Assembly (NCBI GenBank): GCA_030617485.1
Contig: JAUWVK010000003.1
Span: forward strand, 1 to 30,781
Reading direction: 5' to 3'
Length of the DNA stretch: 30,781 nt
Source: Gammaproteobacteria bacterium
GTDB taxonomy: Bacteria > Pseudomonadota > Gammaproteobacteria > SZUA-152
Shown here: piece after piece, positions 25,362-30,781 of the stretch
How the letters are laid out: every line of letters begins with the position of its first letter
Position numbering within the stretch: the stretch's first letter is position 1
Position numbers and translations under genes: made by a program
Notes under the pieces: model-generated
Database searches by the model: none
The model's input: the letters and a program-made list of their open reading frames with translations, nothing else
What the model was told of the DNA's origin: nothing

Positions 25362-26762
25362 TTAACTTTTCCGCCGAGACCACCAAACAAACAGCCCCGC
25401 ACCAGCGAAACTTAACGGAATGATAAACAGGAATCCGAAGCCAATGACTCCCTGTGCTATGGGGGATAGTTGTAGATTTTTATCAATAGCCATTTTCACC
25501 GGGATGTCGATGAAATTATCATCATGCGCTAACCAGTTAATAATATTGATGCCTATCTTAAGATTGCCGCCATTACCGAGATAGGCGTTAGAAAGAAAAT
25601 CGCCATCACCAATAATCACAATACGCTGCGTAGTTGTATCATTATCAATTGGCGGATTTGAGGATTGATCAGATACAGCTTGAATGTCTATCGAAGGAAT
25701 TTTGCGTGTTAACGCGACTCCGAGTGTGAATGGCCCGAGCACATCACTACCCTTGTTAAATTGAATAGAGCCAGCAATTTTGCCGGTTTCAGACCAGCTG
25801 CGTGATTCTGTACGAAGCAGGTTGTGACTTGTCCATCCTGGTGGTGGTATCAGCTTAAGACCAACGGCTTGTGGATAAAGTGTCAGAGCTTCAATATTTT
25901 TAGTGATTTCATGGTTTGGATATTCGGCCACCAGTGCGAAGCGAGGATCGTTTAGCCCTAACATTTGTGTGGTGGGATCAACAATGGTGCCTGTTTCAAA
26001 ACTAATGCCTAAAGTCCTGGCTAGTGGCATCAGTCCATGTAGGTCACCCGGGTCAGACAGCCAAAGCAGGTTGCCCCCATCAGTGACATATTGTTTGATG
26101 AGTTTTACTTCACCGGGCAGGAAATTTACCTGTGGGCCCGCAAGAATTAAAACGCTCGAGTTATCCGGTAGTTGGGGATTTTGAGCCAGGGTGTGTGTCT
26201 GTGTTTTGAACCCTTTGGTTTCAAGGTGCTGAACCCAGTTGCCTAAATCATGATTGGCGGTTCCCTGGGCTTTGCGTTCTCCATGGCCATCCAGGAATGT
26301 CAGCCAGCGTTCGCCACTACGCGCGAGACGCTGTAAGACATTGGTGATGTTTTGTTCAGAAATATTTTTAAGGGTTTCCTGCCGACCCTGATACTTAATC
26401 AGTAGCTCGCCATTGAGTGTGATGCCCAGAGTTCGAATTTCGTCAGGAACAAGATCAGGGTTAATAAAATTCAGGGTTAAATCCGGCTTGTGGCGTTGAT
26501 AGCGCTTAATGATAGAGGTAACGGAACGACGAATATTGTCATCTTCCGTGGCGTAACTGGTTATGAAAACCGGGTCTTTTAACCGGCCTAGTAAAACTGT
26601 GCTAGCTTTAGAAAGTGTATTACTTCCTGTTGCGGTCCAGTCAGCTTCAAAACTGTAACGTGCGCTTAGCCAGGCCAGTACACTGGTAACTGATAACAGC
26701 AATACCAGAAAAATGGTATTTTGGATTCGAAGTTGACGACGTGTTTTATGAGTAACCAGCAT
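25362..26762 (-). CDS. GldG-like ABC transporter auxiliary protein
   Basis: The 466-residue protein resembles GldG (COG3225 type). It has an N-terminal membrane helix (about 14-34), a large extracytoplasmic domain, and a C-terminal helix (about 438-460) followed by WWSRRKS. Recognisable segments are FEADWTATGSNTLSKAS, RYQRHKPDLTLNFINPD, LTFLDGHGERKAQG, SVLILAGPQVNFLPGE, LLWLSDPGDLHGL and RIVIIGDGDFLSNAYLGNGGN. In Flavobacterium, GldA/F/G are needed for gliding; in gammaproteobacteria, homologues are widespread in non-gliding species and their substrate is unknown. It lies 39 nt after the permease gene. Confidence 0.85.
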   Translation of the reverse strand: MLVTHKTRRQLRIQNTIFLVLLLSVTSVLAWLSARYSFEADWTATGSNTLSKASTVLLGRLKDPVFITSYATEDDNIRRSVTSIIKRYQRHKPDLTLNFINPDLVPDEIRTLGITLNGELLIKYQGRQETLKNISEQNITNVLQRLARSGERWLTFLDGHGERKAQGTANHDLGNWVQHLETKGFKTQTHTLAQNPQLPDNSSVLILAGPQVNFLPGEVKLIKQYVTDGGNLLWLSDPGDLHGLMPLARTLGISFETGTIVDPTTQMLGLNDPRFALVAEYPNHEITKNIEALTLYPQAVGLKLIPPPGWTSHNLLRTESRSWSETGKIAGSIQFNKGSDVLGPFTLGVALTRKIPSIDIQAVSDQSSNPPIDNDTTTQRIVIIGDGDFLSNAYLGNGGNLKIGINIINWLAHDDNFIDIPVKMAIDKNLQLSPIAQGVIGFGFLFIIPLSFAGAGLFVWWSRRKS

Positions 26763-26801
26763 TTATTTAAAGGCCGAAATTATTAGTTTGTTATTATTTT
26801 A

Positions 26802-27551
26802 TTAGTGTTGAAGTCGATCAGCATCAAGACGATGCACGCTTAAAATAAGACATAGCCCTGTTATTAACAGGTAGTAGATTATGTCTGTACTGCTGAAACT
26901 ACCTTGTAATAAGGGTTGGTAGTGGCCGAGTAAGGACAGGTAAGAAAATAGTCCGCTATCGCTACTAGTAGTTCCTGCCAGGTTTAATATCCATAATAAT
27001 AATAAAATGCCAAAGCTGCCTATTGCGGCCAGGGTTGGTTGAGCGGTTAGGGTGGATACAAATAAACCAACACTGCAAAAAGTAGCCAGTAATAATGTTA
27101 GTCCTAATAACCCCGAAAGCCAGACACCAATATCCAGAGTGCCGCCAACGAGAAGACTTAATGGCATGAGTGCAATCAATAGCAACATAATAAGTACAAA
27201 ACTGAAGACGCCAACAAATTTACCCAGGATAATTTCAGTCATTGATACTGGCGCACTAATTAATAGACTCAGGGTTTGGCTGCGTCGTTCTTCGCTCACC
27301 AGGCGCATGGTTATCAGAGGTACAATAAGTAGGAGTATTGTTGCTGCTGTACTGTATAAAGGTGCAACAATAATATCAGTGGTGCCGGGGCCATTGGGCA
27401 GCGCGGCTAATCTTGGCTGCAGCTGCATGAATAAATCGACATACAACAGGAAAAAATAGGCGCACAAACCTTGCACGACAGCAAGAATGACCCACGCTAG
27501 TGGTGAGAGAAACAGTGAACGTAATTCACGTCCTGCGATTGTCCAGATCAT
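26802..27551 (-). CDS. ABC-2 type permease, GldF-like
   Basis: The 249-residue protein has about six membrane helices and begins MIWTIAGRELRSLFLSPLAW, the typical GldF-type N-terminus. LISAPVSMTEIILGKFVG is the cytoplasmic coupling region. I prefer the ATG at 27551, 13 nt after the ATPase stop, because conserved sequence begins there; an open frame extends to 27626 and overlaps the ATPase gene. With the ATPase it should form the exporter core, with GldG-like and DUF4340 proteins as periplasmic partners. Confidence 0.88.
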   Translation of the reverse strand: MIWTIAGRELRSLFLSPLAWVILAVVQGLCAYFFLLYVDLFMQLQPRLAALPNGPGTTDIIVAPLYSTAATILLLIVPLITMRLVSEERRSQTLSLLISAPVSMTEIILGKFVGVFSFVLIMLLLIALMPLSLLVGGTLDIGVWLSGLLGLTLLLATFCSVGLFVSTLTAQPTLAAIGSFGILLLLWILNLAGTTSSDSGLFSYLSLLGHYQPLLQGSFSSTDIIYYLLITGLCLILSVHRLDADRLQH

Positions 27552-27564
27552 TAGTCTAATGTTC

Positions 27565-28527
27565 TCATGCTGCAGCTGTTCCGTTTTTATCATTAACATC
27601 AGCTTCGGAGGTGGTGATATCGACAAAAATTTCTTCCAGTGAGCGTTTTTCCGGCGTGAGTTCCAGTAGTTGCCATCCTTGCGCTACCGCAGTTTGTGCA
27701 ATAGCAGCGGCAGGATTGGTTTCGGGATCGTGATGAATGCGTAAGCAATCATTTTCGAGTTCGTCTACTGCACTGACACCATTAATAGAGAGTATGGAAT
27801 CCTGGCTGGGTGTATTTGCTAAGCGAACGATAAGGCTGGAGGTTTGCATGTGTTGCGCCAGACCTTCAATACTGTCATTGAGTACCAATTTTCCCTGATG
27901 GATGATTTGAACGTGATCACAGGTCGCCTGTACTTCCGGCAGTATATGCGTAGATAAAATTACGCTGTGTTCGCCGCCCAGCTCCCGGATTAAGCTTCGT
28001 ATTTGTCGAATTTGAATAGGATCCAGACCAACGGTAGGTTCATCCAGTACGACAACTGCAGGTGAGTGAATAATGGCCTGAGCTATGCCCACACGTTGCT
28101 GATAACCCTTTGACAAATTACCAATCAGGCGTCCGCCGACGTCACCTAAACCACACCGATCCTTAACAGAATCGACCGCACGCGATTGTTTATTGCGAGA
28201 GATTCGATTCAGGCGTGCACAAAAGCGTAAATATTCATCAACGGTCAGCTCACGATATAGTGGCGGTTGCTCAGGTAAATAGCCAATTTCAGCTTTGGCG
28301 GCTTTGGGCTGATCCAGTATATCGATGCCATTAATGGTAATACGGCCATGATGGGGGGCCAGATTACCGGTAATCATGCGCATGGTGGTGGATTTGCCTG
28401 CACCGTTAGGTCCAAGAAAACCCAGCACTTCACCACGGCGAACCTCAAAGCTGAGATCATCCACAGCACGATGTGGACCATAAAAGCGCGTCAATTGTTC
28501 GACTTTGATAAGTGTTTGATCAGACAT
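27565..28527 (-). CDS. ABC transporter ATP-binding protein, GldA-like
   Basis: The 320-residue ATPase powers the adjacent permease. It has Walker A GPNGAGKST (39-47), a Q-loop at Q87, the signature LSKGYQQ (138-144, SKGYQQR in place of the commoner SGGQ), Walker B VVVLDEPTVGLD (158-169) and an H-loop histidine at H194. A C-terminal extension of about 90 residues is typical of ABC-2 (DrrA/GldA-type) ATPases. It is the first gene of the minus-strand operon. It starts with ATG at 28527; upstream is a 163-nt divergent gap shared with the diguanylate cyclase. Confidence 0.94.
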   Translation of the reverse strand: MSDQTLIKVEQLTRFYGPHRAVDDLSFEVRRGEVLGFLGPNGAGKSTTMRMITGNLAPHHGRITINGIDILDQPKAAKAEIGYLPEQPPLYRELTVDEYLRFCARLNRISRNKQSRAVDSVKDRCGLGDVGGRLIGNLSKGYQQRVGIAQAIIHSPAVVVLDEPTVGLDPIQIRQIRSLIRELGGEHSVILSTHILPEVQATCDHVQIIHQGKLVLNDSIEGLAQHMQTSSLIVRLANTPSQDSILSINGVSAVDELENDCLRIHHDPETNPAAAIAQTAVAQGWQLLELTPEKRSLEEIFVDITTSEADVNDKNGTAAA

Positions 28528-28605
28528 TGGTGCCCATTATGAATGCTTATCAGGGAGTTGCCTACATCTTGAGTTAATTCGTATGATATATTCCCACGGG
28601 TTAAG

Positions 28606-28633
28606 TTCAAACTGGTTGTTGGTGTTTTATAAA
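28606..28633 (+). promoter_or_regulatory. Possible promoter of the diguanylate cyclase-hyuA pair
   Basis: TTCAAA (28606-28611), a 16-nt spacer and TATAAA (28628-28633), a moderate sigma70-like match about 58 nt before the GTG start. No other convincing candidate is seen in the gap. Confidence 0.35.
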
Positions 28634-28690
28634 CCGCGGCCTTTAACACTATAAGAAGCTAGATATAAACCACAGGATGTAAATAAAAAA

Positions 28691-29740
28691 GTGGAATATC
28701 CTTACTGCGTAAAATTTGGTTTTAATAGCGCCAGTATTGAGGCACGCCTGAAATGGCTGGAACTTGATTTCAGTGACCAGGTGGTAGCATGGCAATTACA
28801 GGAAATTGTGATTGCACCAAATTCACAAAGTATTATCGATGGGTTTTATGACTACCTGGATAGTATCGACGAAACTAGACCATTTCTTGCTGATAAAGTT
28901 ACCGTTAAGCGTTTAAAAGAAACCCAGAAAAATTATCTGGAAAATTTAGGCATTAATTTTGGCAGCCCAGAGTATTTTGAATCCAGGTTACGTGTCGGCC
29001 AGGCTCATGCCTGGATTGGTTTGAGCCTGAGCCTGTATCAGTGCGCCTATCGGCTGCTAACTCAGCTAATTTTAGATAATATCCCCAAAAATTGTGATAG
29101 CTCTCTGGGCGAACAACTTCGCGCGTTTGTTCAGAAAATAACGGCGCTGGATATGTCGTTGGCCATCGAAACCTATCACGTTGCTCAGGTGCGTACACTG
29201 GAAGAGTCTTTGGACCGAGCCCAAATCCAGGAAAATCAGTTACGCATTGAAGCCAGCACTGATGCTTTAACAGGCCTCTATAATCACGAATATATTTTGA
29301 TGACCCTGCGCCAGGTTTTAAAAGAAGATGATCTGGCTGGGAACCCGACGTCGGTCATGATGGCGGATCTTGATCATTTTAAAGATATTAATGACACTCA
29401 TGGCCACCCGGTGGGCGATAAAGTATTGATGGAAGTATCACGTCGCCTTGGAACAGCAGTGCGAGATATAGATAGCCTGGGGCGTTATGGCGGGGAAGAA
29501 TTTCTCATCGTTCTGAAAAACACACCCTTATCTACGGCATTGTCTGTAGCCGAACGTATGCGTGAACACATTTCTACCGGACCGGTAAGTTTGCACGACG
29601 TTAAAGTCGATACAACGATTAGTGTTGGCGTGGCTGTTGTGCATCCAGGCGATGAGGCAGATGATCTGGTGAGTCGCGCTGACAAAGCGCTTTATGAGGC
29701 TAAAGCAGCAGGACGTAATTGCGTCAGATCTGCGAGTTAA
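28691..29740 (+). CDS. Globin-coupled diguanylate cyclase (protoglobin-GGDEF)
   Basis: The 349-residue protein makes cyclic di-GMP under control of a haem sensor. The N-terminal globin-coupled sensor domain (about 5-165) holds RLRVGQAHAWIGL, with H106 as the likely proximal haem ligand. A short coiled linker (165-190) leads to the GGDEF domain, which starts STDALTGLYN. It has the metal-binding D226 (MMADLDHFK), an active GGEEF (267-271) and an inhibitory RxxD site (R258-D261). All catalytic features are intact. It starts with GTG at 28691. No transmembrane segment is present, so it is cytosolic. The hydantoinase gene starts 2 nt after its stop. Confidence 0.92.
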   Translation: MEYPYCVKFGFNSASIEARLKWLELDFSDQVVAWQLQEIVIAPNSQSIIDGFYDYLDSIDETRPFLADKVTVKRLKETQKNYLENLGINFGSPEYFESRLRVGQAHAWIGLSLSLYQCAYRLLTQLILDNIPKNCDSSLGEQLRAFVQKITALDMSLAIETYHVAQVRTLEESLDRAQIQENQLRIEASTDALTGLYNHEYILMTLRQVLKEDDLAGNPTSVMMADLDHFKDINDTHGHPVGDKVLMEVSRRLGTAVRDIDSLGRYGGEEFLIVLKNTPLSTALSVAERMREHISTGPVSLHDVKVDTTISVGVAVVHPGDEADDLVSRADKALYEAKAAGRNCVRSAS

Positions 29741-29742
29741 CG

Positions 29743-30781
29743 ATGCCTCTGCTCGGGGTTGATACTGGCGGTACCTTTACGGATTTTGTTTTGTTAACCG
29801 TGTCCGATGGACAGGCGCCTGTACTCAAAGTCCATAAAGTTCTTTCTACACCTAAAGCCCCTGAACAGGCTATTTTGCAAGGTATAGCAGAACTGGGTCT
29901 GAATGAGCCAGAAGCAGGTGAGCACGAAAAGCTTGTGGTGGTGCATGGTTCCACTGTGGCAACCAATGCAGTGTTGGAAAATAAAGGTGTTCGTACCGCG
30001 TACATCACCAATTATGGCTTACGTGATTTGTTAAGCATCGGACGTCAGGCCCGGCGAGAACTCTACAATCTTAATCCTCAACTTATTCAGCCCCCTGTGC
30101 CGCGTGAATTGTGTTTGGAGACGGGTGGTCGTTTAACCTCTGGTGGTGAAGTGCTTGAAGCTTTGTCAGATGATGAGCTTGTAGTTCTAAAGTCCGCCCT
30201 GGAAAAGCTAGCACCACAAGCGGTCGCCATCAACCTGTTGTTTTCCTGGCTTGATGACCAATATGAGAAACGTATTGAAGAAATTGTACCCAAAGGGATT
30301 TTTGTTTCACGTTCCTCTGCTGTATTACCAGAGTATCGTGAGTATGAGCGTGGTATTACCACCTGGTTAAACGCATCAGTAGGCCCGATAGTGAAAAGTT
30401 ATTTGCAACGGCTGTGTAAAGCGTTACCGCAGGCAAAAATATCGGTGATGCAAAGTGCTGGCGGTATTATTGAAGCTGAACAGGCGGGTGAACAAGCGGT
30501 GCATCTGTTGTTATCCGGACCCGCCGGTGGAATGGCTGGGGTTATGCACGTTGGCCAGCTTGCAAATGAAGTTCGTTTGCTTGGTTTCGATATGGGTGGA
30601 ACTTCTACAGATGTTTCACTTGTTGATGGGGATTTATCTGGCAAAAAGATCGAGCTTCAGTTAACTACAGAAGGCCACATTGGCCCCTACCCGGTGGGTG
30701 TTCCCATGGTGGATCTTCATACCATCGGTGCCGGGGGTGGATCAATTGCACGGGTGGATGGTGGTGGATTATTACAGGTAG
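29743..30781 (+). CDS. Hydantoinase/5-oxoprolinase family protein HyuA (partial, runs off right edge)
   Basis: 346 full codons are visible, with no stop to the edge. The N-terminal phosphate-1 motif GVDTGGTFTDFV and the later LLGFDMGGTSTDVSLVDG are those of the N-methylhydantoinase A / 5-oxoprolinase family, ATP-dependent enzymes that open cyclic amides; family members also include acetone carboxylase subunits. VVHGSTVATNAVLE, SAVLPEYREYERG, SVMQSAGGIIEAEQA, LLLSGPAGGMAG and HTIGAGGGSIA are typical. The start ATG at 29743 leaves a 2-nt gap to the cyclase, suggesting translational coupling. A hyuB partner, if present, would lie to the right. The substrate cannot be told from this fragment. Confidence 0.93.
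   Translation, partial: MPLLGVDTGGTFTDFVLLTVSDGQAPVLKVHKVLSTPKAPEQAILQGIAELGLNEPEAGEHEKLVVVHGSTVATNAVLENKGVRTAYITNYGLRDLLSIGRQARRELYNLNPQLIQPPVPRELCLETGGRLTSGGEVLEALSDDELVVLKSALEKLAPQAVAINLLFSWLDDQYEKRIEEIVPKGIFVSRSSAVLPEYREYERGITTWLNASVGPIVKSYLQRLCKALPQAKISVMQSAGGIIEAEQAGEQAVHLLLSGPAGGMAGVMHVGQLANEVRLLGFDMGGTSTDVSLVDGDLSGKKIELQLTTEGHIGPYPVGVPMVDLHTIGAGGGSIARVDGGGLLQV

Noticed and set aside
27052..27459. 135-codon plus-strand frame opposite the ABC permease
   Set aside because: Antisense shadow of a membrane-protein gene.
1..30781. CRISPR array, prophage, insertion sequence, integrase or restriction-modification genes
   Set aside because: Looked for on both strands; no regularly spaced repeats, transposase motifs, terminal inverted repeats or phage-type genes were seen.
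13573..30781. A gamma-glutamyl cycle linking the GCS2-like ligase and the 5-oxoprolinase-family gene
   Set aside because: The genes are about 15 kb apart on opposite strands with unrelated genes between; HyuA family members have many substrates, so the link is not supported.

Overview
This window is a chromosomal core region of a gammaproteobacterium, very probably spanning or touching the replication origin. The evidence is the block dnaA / rpmH-rnpA-yidD-yidC-mnmE, a complete outer-membrane biogenesis cluster lptD-surA-pdxA-rsmA, a two-subunit glycyl-tRNA synthetase (glyQ-glyS) next to gmhB and plsC, and a tRNA-Arg(CCG). I cannot name the genus. Base composition is moderate to AT-leaning, and GTG and TTG starts are fairly common. 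I see no prophage, transposase, CRISPR array or rRNA.

Layout. Positions 1-384 hold no gene. They carry DnaA boxes, a perfect IHF consensus, six TTA triplets and an AT-rich tract, which together look like an origin-unwinding module. dnaA is on the minus strand (385-1731), with its own promoter and another DnaA box upstream. The plus-strand run then begins: rpmH, rnpA, yidD, yidC and mnmE (2000-6118), followed with almost no gap by lptD, surA, pdxA, rsmA and an ElyC/YdcF-like DUF218 membrane protein (6125-12465). A convergent minus-strand pair (12477-15003) encodes an M14-type deacylase and a GCS2-type glutamate-amine ligase. From 15193 the plus strand carries glyQ, glyS, a MazG-like pyrophosphohydrolase, a free-standing 22-residue membrane-peptide gene with its own promoter and terminator, gmhB, plsC, tRNA-Arg, a DUF1439-like exported protein, an AsnB-type asparagine synthetase and a cold-shock protein (to 23601). 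A minus-strand operon (23632-28527) encodes a Gld-type ABC exporter (ATPase, permease, GldG-like, DUF4340) ending in the DNA glycosylase mutM. The right end has a globin-coupled diguanylate cyclase 2 bp ahead of a hydantoinase/oxoprolinase (HyuA) gene that runs off the window.

How the genes work together. The left part serves replication initiation, ribosome and RNase P production, membrane protein insertion and tRNA modification. lptD and surA supply the LPS-insertion porin and its periplasmic chaperone. gmhB and plsC feed LPS core heptose and phospholipid synthesis, so envelope biogenesis is a recurring theme. The less ordinary parts are the ligase/deacylase pair, the 22-residue peptide gene, the Gld-like ABC operon and the globin-sensor cyclase/HyuA pair.

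All motif and promoter calls were made by eye; no database search or statistical test was run.
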